From Bacteroides sp. (GTDB lineage Bacteria; Bacteroidota; Bacteroidia; Bacteroidales; Bacteroidaceae): a stretch of DNA of 64,000 bases. Every line of letters begins with the position of its first letter. The stretch's first letter is position 1. Below the pieces are notes generated by a model, which saw only the letters and a list, made by a program, of their open reading frames with translations, searched no databases and was not told the DNA's origin. Shown here one piece after another: positions 1 through 9,407 of this stretch. A program made the translations under genes and the position numbers. The stretch spans positions 1-64,000 of the forward strand of contig NZ_JASLER010000003.1 of assembly GCF_030151085.1 (NCBI RefSeq), read 5' to 3'.

Positions 1-2562
1 GATCTTATCATATCCTACACGAATGCTTCCCGTAGAAGTAAACTTAATGGCATTGTTCACAAAATTAGCAATCACCTGATTCAGACGATTACGGTCACTC
101 AATATCTGGCATTCCGGCAAGTGACGGTCAAATATAATCTCGACACCCGGTTTTACTTTCATGCGCATAACACGAACAATGTCTTCACACAAAAGATTAA
201 CATCCAGTTCCCTCTCTACAAAATCGAACGTACCGGCTTCTATCTTCGCCAAATCCAGAATATCAGAAATCAATTGCAATAACAGTTCATTATTCTCTTC
301 AACAATTGCCATATATCGCTTTCTCTCTTCAATCTCTTCGGTTTCACCCAGCAAACTGGAAAAGCCGACAATCGCATTCAGCGGTGTACGTATCTCATGG
401 CTCATATTGGCAAGGAAAGCACTCTTCAACCGGTCGGCAGTCTCTGCTTTATCTTTGGCCTCAATCAACATGGCTTCAGTTTCTTTTAGCTCTGTAATAT
501 CATAATTGACGCCAATCATTTCAATCTGCCCTTTCTCCGGTGCATAGACGTTCACAGCCAAATTCGTACGTACCCAATTCCATTTATGCTTCTCTCCCGG
601 ACGGGCAATACGCATCTCACCTTTGAAATATTTGGCTTCACCGGTACGAGCTTTCTTGTAAAAGTCCAACATGCTTTTCCGGTCTTCCGGATGCATTTTC
701 CCATAAATCCCTACTATATCCGCTAACGAAGCATTCTCGTCTTCGCCCATATTTTTAAACCACTGCTTAATAGCATATCCCTTACGGTCAACGATATTCA
801 ATTTAGCATAACCAATCTTTGCATATTCGGATATCAACAAAAAGAAGTTTTCGAAGTCACTGATACGACTTAGAGCATCTATACGTTCTGTATTATCAAT
901 ATTAATCAATGCATATCCTGTAAAGCAACCGTTACTATCGTAAATCTTACTAAGCTTAGAATAAAGATTGATTACATTACTCTTGTTGGTATCATAATAA
1001 CTCAGTGCCGTATCAAATGCATAATCCAATCTAAAATCAACAACATCATTCGCCTTTATCTGCTCAATGATATCAGAGGGTATATTAGGATTTTCAAAAA
1101 GATTGACCCCAAGCACATCAGCTTTATCCCGCACACCAAAAATTTCTATGTCTTTATTATTAAGATCTAACAGACAACCTTCTTTATCATAAATCTCTAC
1201 CCCGGCGGGTATATTAGCAAATATATTTTTGAATAGTTTCTCACTACGATCCAATGCCTGATGAGTTTGTACGGAATCTGTTACATCGAGAAACAAAGCT
1301 ACAACCTCATTCTTTTCAGGAGAATATATTACGACATGGCAATGTTTACCTGTTCTCTCAAAAGTCTCTTCCAACTCTTTAAACGTACCGGTGTCCAGAA
1401 TGTCATTCAACAGTTGTATTTTGAAAGTCTGATCAGAATAAAGGCTTGATGCTTTCATCCCCAAGAAGCTAGAAAGAGGTGCTCCCGATAAATCTGTAAA
1501 AATTTCGTTAGCATCTGTTACACGATAATCGTATGGTCGTTCATTCTCGTCACAAATAACAGACAAACGAACATATCCCAAGGGCATAAAACGGAATAAA
1601 TTACCGAGAAAGCTCCGTTCACGAATAGCATCATCTTTAATTTTGCGCAGTTCAATACAGATACTTATAATGTTTGCCAATGAGCTTAACCACTGATAAT
1701 CTTCATTTGTCCACATCTTTGAGCGATCAACCAGGTCAACACCCAGATATCCCCATACTATATCATTGGCAATCAATGGGGTTACCATCAAAGATTTAAT
1801 ATTTTGCACGGCTAGTACCTCATATTCCGCATGTGCCGACTCCGGGATTTCTTTCAAAGTTTCCAGTATGATGGGTTTCTTGTCAAGGATTTGAGATGTC
1901 CACCACGGTAAATCATTCAGAGCCATTTTCTGCAAAGCCTCTTTCTCAGGATGTACACCCGGAGCTACTACTTCGTACGTACAATTCTGGTAAAGATAAC
2001 CATCTTCATACTCGAAGATATAAACACGGCTTCCATGAAAAAAGTCAAGGATATCTTTCAATATTTCATAAACTCCGGAGTTTATTTCTTCATCCTTCAA
2101 AAAACGGAATAAAGATTGTGAGATTGAGTTTTGGCGATACATCAAATCGTTTATCCGGTGCATAATTTGCTTACCTTCTTCATTGTCAGGAGCATCTACG
2201 CGCTGTAATATTCCGAAGGTTTTTACCGATCCGTCAGCCCCCTCCTCCTTATATCCCATACGGGAGTGTATCCAAACGATTCCTTCCGAAATATAAACAG
2301 GAAAAGTTTGCTCATAAACATCCTGATATTCTATAGAAAGAAATTCACGAGTTATACGACTCCGGTAATCTTCACGAATCATTTGAGCAAAATCAGCAAA
2401 ACTCAAAATTTGTCCCTCCATTTCGAACATCTCAGACACATAATCTGAGCACACAAACTGTCTTGTGGAAAAATCGGCTTCCCACCAACCTATGCGTCCA
2501 AGAATAGAAAGACGCTTAAAGCGCTCATTATCGTCAAGATGAGTAGCAGTCATATATTTCAT
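1..2562 (-). CDS. PAS/GAF-domain sensor histidine kinase, C-terminus cut by window edge
   Basis: About 854 residues are visible, and the frame is still open at base 1. No transmembrane segment or signal peptide is evident, so this is probably a cytosolic sensor kinase. The N-terminal part reads as a PAS-like domain (FKRLSILGRIGWWEADFST near residue 15), then a GAF-like domain (residues about 150-290, with VWGYLGVDLVDRS), then further PAS modules. A phospho-acceptor H-box, MSHEIRTPLNAIVGFS, follows, and an N-box start (QVIANFVNNAIKF) lies just before the edge. The G-boxes and any receiver domain are outside the window. Two in-frame ATGs (2562 and 2553) are possible starts. It diverges from the TonB receptor at 2780. 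The signal and partner regulator cannot be read from the sequence. The kinase assignment is secure. Confidence 0.9.
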   Translation of the reverse strand, partial: MKYMTATHLDDNERFKRLSILGRIGWWEADFSTRQFVCSDYVSEMFEMEGQILSFADFAQMIREDYRSRITREFLSIEYQDVYEQTFPVYISEGIVWIHSRMGYKEEGADGSVKTFGILQRVDAPDNEEGKQIMHRINDLMYRQNSISQSLFRFLKDEEINSGVYEILKDILDFFHGSRVYIFEYEDGYLYQNCTYEVVAPGVHPEKEALQKMALNDLPWWTSQILDKKPIILETLKEIPESAHAEYEVLAVQNIKSLMVTPLIANDIVWGYLGVDLVDRSKMWTNEDYQWLSSLANIISICIELRKIKDDAIRERSFLGNLFRFMPLGYVRLSVICDENERPYDYRVTDANEIFTDLSGAPLSSFLGMKASSLYSDQTFKIQLLNDILDTGTFKELEETFERTGKHCHVVIYSPEKNEVVALFLDVTDSVQTHQALDRSEKLFKNIFANIPAGVEIYDKEGCLLDLNNKDIEIFGVRDKADVLGVNLFENPNIPSDIIEQIKANDVVDFRLDYAFDTALSYYDTNKSNVINLYSKLSKIYDSNGCFTGYALINIDNTERIDALSRISDFENFFLLISEYAKIGYAKLNIVDRKGYAIKQWFKNMGEDENASLADIVGIYGKMHPEDRKSMLDFYKKARTGEAKYFKGEMRIARPGEKHKWNWVRTNLAVNVYAPEKGQIEMIGVNYDITELKETEAMLIEAKDKAETADRLKSAFLANMSHEIRTPLNAIVGFSSLLGETEEIEERKRYMAIVEENNELLLQLISDILDLAKIEAGTFDFVERELDVNLLCEDIVRVMRMKVKPGVEIIFDRHLPECQILSDRNRLNQVIANFVNNAIKFTSTGSIRVGYDKI

Positions 2563-2779
2563 ATTTGTTTTAAGCTACAAAAATAAAGATAAAACTCTAA
2601 TAAACAATAGCTCATATTATTTTTTCATTCAGCATTTCTATTCGCTAACAAGAAGTACCTCACTAAAAGAATTGTGTAATGAAAGCGTAATAAAATTGAA
2701 AATAAATTGTATGAGATATGTATTAAGCATGTAATGTCACAGCCCCATCTTTGCAACGGATTTAAGAAACGTATAAAAG

Positions 2780-5485
2780 ATGAGTATGAAACTAGATTTA
2801 GGAAAGATTTTCTTCCTTATTTTACTATTGACACTCTCCACTATGGCCGCCATGGCGGGAACCATCAAAGGAACAGTCATTGACAAACAAACCAAAGAGC
2901 CGTTAACGGGAGCTACCGTACAAATATCCGGAACAACATCGGGCGCCGTAGCAGACATCGACGGTCATTATTCGCTTGATATAAAGAACGGTACTTATAC
3001 ACTGACAGTGAGATACATCGGCTACAAGGACATCATCCTAGATGCTACCAAAGTAAAAGGTGAAACACTCCTGAACTTCGAGATGGACAGTGATGCACAA
3101 GCTTTGGGTGAAGTCAGCGTGGTTGCCAAAAAGAATCTGGAAAGTGAGCGTGCCTTGCAGATGGAACGGCAGAAAGCCACTCTTTCCATTGAGAATCTCG
3201 GATCTAAGGAGATGGGAATCAAAGGTATCAGTAATGTAGAAGAAGGTGTAAAGAAGATTACGGGGATATCCATCGCCAGTGCAGGACAGCTTATTGTACG
3301 CGGACTTGGCGACCGATATAGCACCACCACACTGAACGGACTTCCCATCGCCTCACCCAATCCGGACAACAAACTGATCCCGCTTGACCTTTTCCCCTCA
3401 AGTACCGTACAAAACATTACTGTAAGCAAGGTATATGACGCCGGTGCCTTCGCCGATTACTCAGGTGCACACATTGACATCAACACGAAAGAAAATGTTA
3501 CCAGCAACTTCTTCAATATCAGCCTCAACGTAGGAGGTAAATTCAATACTTTGGGTAAAGATCGTTATCAGATGGATCGAAGCGGTTCACTCTTTCAAAC
3601 ACCGTCTATGGACCAGGCGGCACTGAATATGAGTAAGACCGAGTTTAACGAATACGTAAAAACCAAAAATATATTCAACACCTCGTTTGCCGTAAGCAAG
3701 AAAACGTCTTTACCGGAAATGAGTGGTAACATTGGTTTCGGCAAGAACATCGGCATCGGCAACCAAACATTGAGCATGCTTGCTTCCATCAGCGCCGGTA
3801 ACGGGCAACAGAACATGAACAACTCCTTCTATAAAACCCTGGAAGCAAATGGAAACGCATTAGATAACTTTAGCTACGACAGTTATTCGGATGAATTGAA
3901 ATTAGCAGCATTGGGCTATCTAGGCTATACGCTACGCAAGCATGACCGAATCGGTTACACCTTCTTTTATGCCCGCAACGCCAGTGATACCTACCAGCGC
4001 CGGGAGGGAGAAGACTCTGAAGGCTATGAACTGACCGGAAGCAACAACGTCACCCATATCTATACGTTGCAAAACCATCAACTGAACGGGTTGCACAACT
4101 TCGGTGAAGACGAACAGTGGGAATTGACTTGGGGAGGTTCTTACGGCAAAACAGGTAGTGAAGAACCCGACCGCCGCCAAGTGATGTACATCAAGAACAG
4201 TCAGGGAGGTCTCAGCCTTTTCACCCTGAACCAACAAGAAACCGCACGCTACTTCGGCGAACTGAATGAAGAAGAATGGAATGCCAACCTTGGTTTGAAA
4301 TGGAGATGGAATGAACAGAACTTCGTCAAAGTAGGCTTCAATTACAAGGACAAGAACCGGGACTATGCAGGTACACGCTTCTATTACGATGTGCGAAAGC
4401 TGAAACCTACCATTGACAACATTTACGACACAGACGGCTTTCTGAATCAAGAGAATATAGCCAACGGCAATATCACCGTGGGACGCTACATGTATCCCTA
4501 CGAAACCTACAAAGCAGGTAATGACATCTATGCCGGTTATATAGTTACCGACTTCTACCCTATGGAATCCATGCTGGTGAACCTCGGCGTAAGATACGAG
4601 ATCAGCAAACAGTGGGTGAAATATGCCACAGACGGAGGTGAAAAGTATTCCAAACGCCGTGATCTGGACAAAAACGACTTCTTTCCAACCTTAAACTTGA
4701 GATATGCGGTGAACGAAGAGAACAGCGTACGCTTCTCTGTTTCACGTACCATCACCCGCCCATCATTCATCGAAATGGCACCATTCCTATATCAGGAATC
4801 CTACGGTTCGGCACAGATACGTGGTAATGCCGATTTGCAGAATGGCTATAATCTAAACTTCGACCTGCGTTACGAGCTCTTCAAGAAGAACGGCGACATG
4901 CTCTCCGTTACCGGTTACTTCAAGTACCTGGACAAACCTATAGAACGTACACAGATGCTCAACGGTGGAAGCACGATACACTCTTTCAACAATGCAGATA
5001 ACGGCATGGCAGGTGGTGTAGAGGTAGAAATCCGCAAGCAGTTGGTACGCGATCTGCGACTAGGCGCCAATGTCAGCTATATGTACACTAACGTAAAGTT
5101 GCCCGAAAGTGGTGCTTATACCAACAAAGAACGTTCTCTGCAAGGTGCATCGCCCATCCTCGTGAATGCAGACCTCACCTACTCCCCACGCTTCGGAGAA
5201 GAGCGTCAGTTGAACCTGGCATTGCTATACAACCTACAAGGCAGCCGCATTCATTCAGTAGGGATTTCCGGGCTTGGCGACGTGAAGCAACAAGCTGTAC
5301 ACACACTGAACTTCAACGCCGGTTACAACTTCAACAAGCATTTCAGCATGAAGCTACAAGTGAACGACCTGCTGAATCGTGCTATTATCTTCAATCAAGA
5401 TGTACCCAAAACAGGACAAAATATAGAAGTGGAACGCTATAAACGAGGCACCAGCTTCGAGGTAGGCGCAAGCTACAACTTTTAA
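2780..5485 (+). CDS. TonB-dependent outer-membrane receptor with CarboxypepD_reg-like N-terminus
   Basis: 901 aa. A signal peptide (residues 1-27, ending MAAMAG) precedes a carboxypeptidase-regulatory-like beta-sandwich (about 28-110, starting TIKGTVIDKQTKEPLTGATV). A plug domain follows (RGLGDRYSTTTLNGLPIASP), then a long beta-barrel ending in the aromatic-terminated strand GTSFEVGASYNF, typical of outer-membrane barrels. The protein should import an unknown ligand using TonB/ExbBD energy. It lacks the usual SusC length of about 1000 aa and is not followed by a SusD. Instead a beta-helix lipoprotein starts 44 bp downstream, almost certainly in the same transcript. A weak -7-like CATCTTTG lies at 2746-2753. 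The substrate cannot be inferred; family assignment is strong. Confidence 0.93.
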   Translation: MSMKLDLGKIFFLILLLTLSTMAAMAGTIKGTVIDKQTKEPLTGATVQISGTTSGAVADIDGHYSLDIKNGTYTLTVRYIGYKDIILDATKVKGETLLNFEMDSDAQALGEVSVVAKKNLESERALQMERQKATLSIENLGSKEMGIKGISNVEEGVKKITGISIASAGQLIVRGLGDRYSTTTLNGLPIASPNPDNKLIPLDLFPSSTVQNITVSKVYDAGAFADYSGAHIDINTKENVTSNFFNISLNVGGKFNTLGKDRYQMDRSGSLFQTPSMDQAALNMSKTEFNEYVKTKNIFNTSFAVSKKTSLPEMSGNIGFGKNIGIGNQTLSMLASISAGNGQQNMNNSFYKTLEANGNALDNFSYDSYSDELKLAALGYLGYTLRKHDRIGYTFFYARNASDTYQRREGEDSEGYELTGSNNVTHIYTLQNHQLNGLHNFGEDEQWELTWGGSYGKTGSEEPDRRQVMYIKNSQGGLSLFTLNQQETARYFGELNEEEWNANLGLKWRWNEQNFVKVGFNYKDKNRDYAGTRFYYDVRKLKPTIDNIYDTDGFLNQENIANGNITVGRYMYPYETYKAGNDIYAGYIVTDFYPMESMLVNLGVRYEISKQWVKYATDGGEKYSKRRDLDKNDFFPTLNLRYAVNEENSVRFSVSRTITRPSFIEMAPFLYQESYGSAQIRGNADLQNGYNLNFDLRYELFKKNGDMLSVTGYFKYLDKPIERTQMLNGGSTIHSFNNADNGMAGGVEVEIRKQLVRDLRLGANVSYMYTNVKLPESGAYTNKERSLQGASPILVNADLTYSPRFGEERQLNLALLYNLQGSRIHSVGISGLGDVKQQAVHTLNFNAGYNFNKHFSMKLQVNDLLNRAIIFNQDVPKTGQNIEVERYKRGTSFEVGASYNF

Positions 5486-5529
5486 ATAGATAGTTACAGT
5501 ATTAATAACACTTAATTAATTCAATTAGT

Positions 5530-6696
5530 ATGAAATCATTAAACTGGAAATTGTGTTCTCTGGCAATGTTAGCCGGAATGTCTTTCTTCACCGCATGCAG
5601 CGATGATAGCAATGGGGATGGAGAAAATAATGGTAATGAAGTAGAAAATGGCGCAACCCTGAAAGGCACAGTTACCTCGGACGTAACATTGAAAGCTGGT
5701 AATTCTTACAAACTAAGCGGTGAGTATATCGTAGAAAACGGTGCCACTCTGCATATCCAAGAAGGTGTGACAATCACCGCTATCGGCGATGACGACATTG
5801 TAGATTATATCCTTGTCAAACAAGGCGGTAAAATCAATGCTGTTGGTACCGCAGATAAGCCTATCGTAATGACCAGCGACGTGACTGAACCGGGTGCATG
5901 GGGTGGTATCCACATTTGCGGCAAGGCACAAACCAATGTCGGCTCCGGCATATCCGAAATCGGCGATGCTGCATACGGCGGTAAGGATGATGCCGACAAC
6001 TCCGGTACACTGAAATATGTACGTGTGGAATATAGCGGTTACGCATTCAACCCGGAAAAAGAAGCCAATGGTATCACCTTCTATGGCGTAGGCAGCGGAA
6101 CTACCGTAAATCATTGCGAAGCCTACAAAGGTTCTGATGATGGTTTCGAATTCTTCGGCGGTACGGTTAATATCAGCAACATGGTTGTAGTAAGCTGTAG
6201 TGACGACTCTTATGACTGGACAGAAGGTTGGAGAGGCACAGCTACAAACCTCGTAGCCTATCAGGAACCGCAAGCCACATTGGGTTATGACTGCGACTGC
6301 CTCATCGAAGCAGATAACTACGAAAATGACTTTGCCGCTACACCGATAGCTCACCCGACACTGAAGAACCTCATTCTCGTAGGCAACGGCTCTACAGAAA
6401 ACAAACGTGGTATCCGTCTGCGTCGAGGCACTCAAGTCACCATAGACAACGCCAAAGTTTGCGGTAAGGGAAATGCCGTTACCCTGGAAAGTGAAGAGAC
6501 CGAAAAAGCCCTGTTGGCAGGTACTTCCAAACTCTCTAATATGACGGTTGATTCCGCTTTGAAAAACGAAAAAGGTATCTATACCAACGATGCTTTTGTA
6601 GCTGCCGGAAACACCATTGACGCCAATCTGAAATACACCTCTTTTGCTGCTATTAAAGCCGAATGCGACTGGATGGCAGGCAACTGGGTGAAGTAA
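5530..6696 (+). CDS. Surface-type lipoprotein with predicted parallel beta-helix fold
   Basis: 388 aa. A lipoprotein signal peptide ends at the lipobox FFTAC with Cys23, followed by an acidic, Asn-rich linker (SDDSNGDGENNGNEVENG) as in exported Bacteroides lipoproteins. The rest consists of short Gly/Asn/Val-rich turns such as GATLHIQEGVTI and GITFYGVGSGTTVNHCEAYKG, the pattern of right-handed parallel beta-helix proteins. No pectate-lyase catalytic signature is recognisable, so an enzymatic role is not claimed. Its place 44 bp after the TonB receptor, ahead of a strong terminator, suggests it is the receptor's cell-surface ligand-binding partner. Homologues are sometimes misnamed as multidrug transporters in annotations; nothing here supports that. 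Confidence 0.8.
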   Translation: MKSLNWKLCSLAMLAGMSFFTACSDDSNGDGENNGNEVENGATLKGTVTSDVTLKAGNSYKLSGEYIVENGATLHIQEGVTITAIGDDDIVDYILVKQGGKINAVGTADKPIVMTSDVTEPGAWGGIHICGKAQTNVGSGISEIGDAAYGGKDDADNSGTLKYVRVEYSGYAFNPEKEANGITFYGVGSGTTVNHCEAYKGSDDGFEFFGGTVNISNMVVVSCSDDSYDWTEGWRGTATNLVAYQEPQATLGYDCDCLIEADNYENDFAATPIAHPTLKNLILVGNGSTENKRGIRLRRGTQVTIDNAKVCGKGNAVTLESEETEKALLAGTSKLSNMTVDSALKNEKGIYTNDAFVAAGNTIDANLKYTSFAAIKAECDWMAGNWVK

Positions 6697-6757
6697 ACAC
6701 ACACGCTACCCCCCACAGTCCATAGCTTAACCCGCTTCATATTACGACTGAGATAGC

Positions 6758-6798
6758 AAAAGACCCGGATGTTTTACCCCAAAAGATCCGGGTCTTTT
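6758..6798 (+). terminator. Rho-independent terminator after the TonB/lipoprotein pair
   Basis: A 13-bp perfect stem (AAAAGACCCGGAT, 6758-6770, pairing with 6786-6798) is followed by a T run. It lies 60 bp after the lipoprotein stop codon. Confidence 0.85.
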
Positions 6799-6810
6799 TA
6801 TGCAATAGTT

Positions 6811-6860
6811 CCCCATCTTTTAGAGTAAAAGATCCGGGTCTTTTACTCTAAAAGATGGGG
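6811..6860. repeat. Perfect 22-bp inverted repeat with 6-base loop
   Basis: Arms 6811-6832 and 6839-6860 are perfectly complementary around the loop TCCGGG. The core AAAAGATCCGGGTCTTTT (6828-6845) is identical to bases 6781-6798 of the preceding terminator, so part of that terminator has been copied and enlarged. The rest of the 305-bp gap up to 7007 shows nothing recognisable. It may act as a second, bidirectional terminator between the converging lipoprotein and MscS genes. Confidence 0.8.
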
Positions 6861-7007
6861 ATATTATGTCCTCTCAATATACGGATTAGAGGTACTAAGT
6901 CCTAATGAGAGATACAATAGATATAGGAGTTTAACCGGCTGGAATAAGAAACCTCCGGGAACAAGAAGCTATTGAGAATCGGAAACCGTTGAAAGCCGAA
7001 GACCTTC

Positions 7008-8261
7008 TCAGGAGAAAGCCCTTTGAAAATCCCTACCTGACGGAGACTGGAATACTTGCAAATCAAATTCCGGGATAATGGCAAGTACATGATCGAAGAC
7101 ATCGGCTTGTACTCCTTCATAAGGCACCCAATCCTTAATAGAACAGAAGAAATAAAGTTCCATCGGAATTCCGTGATCGGTGGGTTGCAGCTGACGCACC
7201 ATGCAAGTAAGCTCCTGGTTTACATCGGGAAGGCTTTTCAGATAAGCAGTCAGATAGGCACGAAATACACCTAAATTGGTCTGGCGGCGGCCATTGACGA
7301 GAATGGAGTTATCAATGTGGTTCTCTTCGTTATACTCTTCAATAACCTGCTCCGTATGTTCCACATAGTCTCTCAGTAGACGGATTTTACGATACTTTGC
7401 CAACATCTCCGGAGTACAGAACTTAACACTGGTCATATCGATATTGATGGAACGCTTCACACGCCGTCCTCCACTTTCCTTCATACCACGCCAGTTCTGG
7501 AAAGAATCGCTGACAAGCAGATAAGGAGGAATGGTGGTAATCGTATTGTCCCAATTGCGCACTTTCACCGTATTCAAGGTCACCTCAATCACTGTTCCAT
7601 CCGCACCATATTTAGGCATCGCAATCCAATCGCCCACCTTCAACATATCGTTAGCAGAAAGTTGCACGCCGGAAACAAATCCCATAATACTATCCTTGAA
7701 TACCAACATCAAAATAGCTGCTGAAGCTCCCAAACCTGCCAGTAAAGAAACGGGTGACTTATTAATAAGAATGCTCACCACGATGATAGCCCCCACAAAC
7801 CAAAGGGTAACCTGCACTGTTTGCAGCATACCTTTCAAAGGACGGTCGCGAAGTTGTTCCCTTTCACTATATACCGTATAAACAGCCTTCAGAAGAGAAT
7901 TGATAAAACTAAGGAATGTAATAATAATATAGATCAGGCAAATGCGCTGCAAGAATGCTAAAGTCGCAGAATTTGTATCGGCAAAAGCCACAGGAATAAA
8001 TATATAGATAATGATCGGTGCAACCATACGACTGACATGTACCATTACTCTATGGTCGAATACGATGTCATCCCAAGTAGCCTTTGTCTTCCTTACCAAA
8101 TGTGCCACAGCCTTCAAAAGAATATGCCTGCATACTGCATCGGCCGCAAATGCAATAATCAAAACAATAGCAAAAGCAATATACTGATCGAGTGCTTTCG
8201 CTAAAGAAGGGATCATGCCCCAAGAAATAAGAAGCTCATCTATATCTCTCAATATATCCAT
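7008..8261 (-). CDS. MscS-family mechanosensitive channel (YbdG/MscM-like)
   Basis: 417 aa inner-membrane protein. Several N-terminal hydrophobic helices (about 25-50, 75-95, 100-125, 150-175) lead to the pore-lining helix SPVSLLAGLGASAAILMLVF and the MscS beta-domain (DMLKVGDWIAMPKYGADGTV, VKVRNWDNTITTIPP). The sequence DGTVIEVTLNTVKVRNWDN and the longer C-terminal domain resemble E. coli YbdG more than MscS. It would relieve osmotic downshock by opening under membrane tension. It lies 29 bp downstream of the DUF4435 gene on the same strand, so it may be co-transcribed with the ATPase/DUF4435 pair, though that could be coincidental. Confidence 0.92.
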   Translation of the reverse strand: MDILRDIDELLISWGMIPSLAKALDQYIAFAIVLIIAFAADAVCRHILLKAVAHLVRKTKATWDDIVFDHRVMVHVSRMVAPIIIYIFIPVAFADTNSATLAFLQRICLIYIIITFLSFINSLLKAVYTVYSEREQLRDRPLKGMLQTVQVTLWFVGAIIVVSILINKSPVSLLAGLGASAAILMLVFKDSIMGFVSGVQLSANDMLKVGDWIAMPKYGADGTVIEVTLNTVKVRNWDNTITTIPPYLLVSDSFQNWRGMKESGGRRVKRSINIDMTSVKFCTPEMLAKYRKIRLLRDYVEHTEQVIEEYNEENHIDNSILVNGRRQTNLGVFRAYLTAYLKSLPDVNQELTCMVRQLQPTDHGIPMELYFFCSIKDWVPYEGVQADVFDHVLAIIPEFDLQVFQSPSGRDFQRAFS

Positions 8262-8290
8262 AAACGATTATTTAGATAGGTTATTATTGC

Positions 8291-9295
8291 TCAGAGTTTC
8301 TCCCGCTCCAAGAACTCCTTTATATCTTCTTTCAACCACTGGTAAAGATAAAGGTTCTTGTAACCACTGTTTTTCTTTAACATTAAAGCGACATTGACCT
8401 GGCTATTCTCATAACCGGTAAACTCATTACGGAATTGTTCATTATGCTCTGCCAAGCGCTTTATCTCTTGTTCCCGTTCACGACGTAGAACCGTACATAC
8501 AGGTATAAGGATTTTCAAAACTACACAATCCATAATGTGATGTCCTTGTATATACAGATAAGCAGTATCGGGAGTCAGCCCTAACTTTTGCAAATCTTCT
8601 TTCAAATGCTCCACATTTTCTATGTTCTGCGGAAAGCGGGTTTGCAATTCTGAGAGCTTTGCCGACACCGAGCGCTGCATCTCGTCCAGACACTTGTATG
8701 GATGACGGATATTTACATCCTGCAAACGTACGCAAGCATTGAAATCGTACATAGGGAAGGTATGGGTATCATGCTGGCGATAGAACCAAACATTCCATAA
8801 GAACAGTGGATAAGCAATCTGTGAATAACGCTTTAAGAATGCCGGGAAGTCCAGAATAAAACGGTCATTCAGCGTAGCTTGCACACAGACCTCACGAAGA
8901 GATTCAGCAAAACAGTGAAAATTCTCAATGGCATATCCGTATGTCTGGAATATATAAGGGTTGCGGTTTATCTTCCGGGATACGTTGGTAGCTCCTTGTA
9001 ACAGGAAGTCATAATCACTATCGACACAAGCTATCAGGCTCCTTCCCAATTCTGTCGTGTTCAGCGTATTCATTAATACCATTTTTTTCCCTTTAGCCAA
9101 CGAGGTAGCCGAAGGAAGCATAACCTGAAAATAACGTTCTTCGTTTTCAAACTCCGCCAACAACGTCCGCCAAAAAGCTACATCGTCATAACTCTCCACA
9201 TAAGCCACAATACGTCTCTTAGCCTTCTTTGGCGAGAGCTTGTGTGCGGCATCCAGATAAGCCGAAGTCAGATTATTTTTTAAAGATATTGCCAC
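8291..9295 (-). CDS. DUF4435 protein with TOPRIM-like acidic motifs
   Basis: 334 aa, soluble. The N-terminal part carries two features of a TOPRIM metal-binding nuclease fold: an early Glu in YVESYDDVAFW (E34, D37, D38) and an Asp cluster in LIACVDSDYDFLL (D92, D94, D96). This is the DUF4435 family. In the PARIS anti-phage system a DUF4435 protein (AriB) is the toxic effector held by a partner ATPase (AriA). Here the gene directly follows an ABC-type ATPase gene on the same strand, 96 bp apart, with a 28-bp inverted repeat between them. Family membership is well supported; a defence role is inferred from domain pairing only. Confidence 0.85.
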   Translation of the reverse strand: MAISLKNNLTSAYLDAAHKLSPKKAKRRIVAYVESYDDVAFWRTLLAEFENEERYFQVMLPSATSLAKGKKMVLMNTLNTTELGRSLIACVDSDYDFLLQGATNVSRKINRNPYIFQTYGYAIENFHCFAESLREVCVQATLNDRFILDFPAFLKRYSQIAYPLFLWNVWFYRQHDTHTFPMYDFNACVRLQDVNIRHPYKCLDEMQRSVSAKLSELQTRFPQNIENVEHLKEDLQKLGLTPDTAYLYIQGHHIMDCVVLKILIPVCTVLRREREQEIKRLAEHNEQFRNEFTGYENSQVNVALMLKKNSGYKNLYLYQWLKEDIKEFLEREKL

Positions 9296-9302
9296 GGAAA
9301 AT

Positions 9303-9407
9303 AGTGATTAGTGGTTAGTGATTAGTGATTAGCGTGTGTTTCAGGATTACATGATTTGTATTGAAAGGAATCATCAATAAATCACTAATCACTAACCACT
9401 AATCACT
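9303..9407. repeat. 28-bp perfect inverted repeat of TTAGTGA-type heptamers
   Basis: Arms 9303-9330 and 9380-9407 are perfectly complementary across a 49-base loop. Each arm is a run of 7-mers such as TTAGTGA and TTAGTGG. The right arm overlaps the last codons and stop codon of the ATPase gene. Related elements lie at 15141-15228 and 16364-16443. Confidence 0.9.

Noticed and set aside
3932..4450. A 172-codon minus-strand frame inside the TonB receptor
   Set aside because: Entirely inside a well-supported coding region; composition mirrors the complementary strand. No independent support.
4736..4756. Possible ParB parS half-site (TGTTTCACGTACC)
   Set aside because: Only the left half matches the TGTTTCACGTGAAACA consensus; it lies inside a receptor gene about 35 kb from parAB.
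2780..6696. SusC/SusD-type polysaccharide utilisation locus
   Set aside because: The second protein has no SusD helices or TPR fold; the first is shorter than SusC and there are no glycosidases here.
5713..6702. A 329-codon open frame on the minus strand opposite the beta-helix lipoprotein
   Set aside because: Antisense to a gene with clear lipobox and repeats; the frame lacks domains, a promoter or an RBS, and the long openness follows from codon bias of the plus-strand gene.
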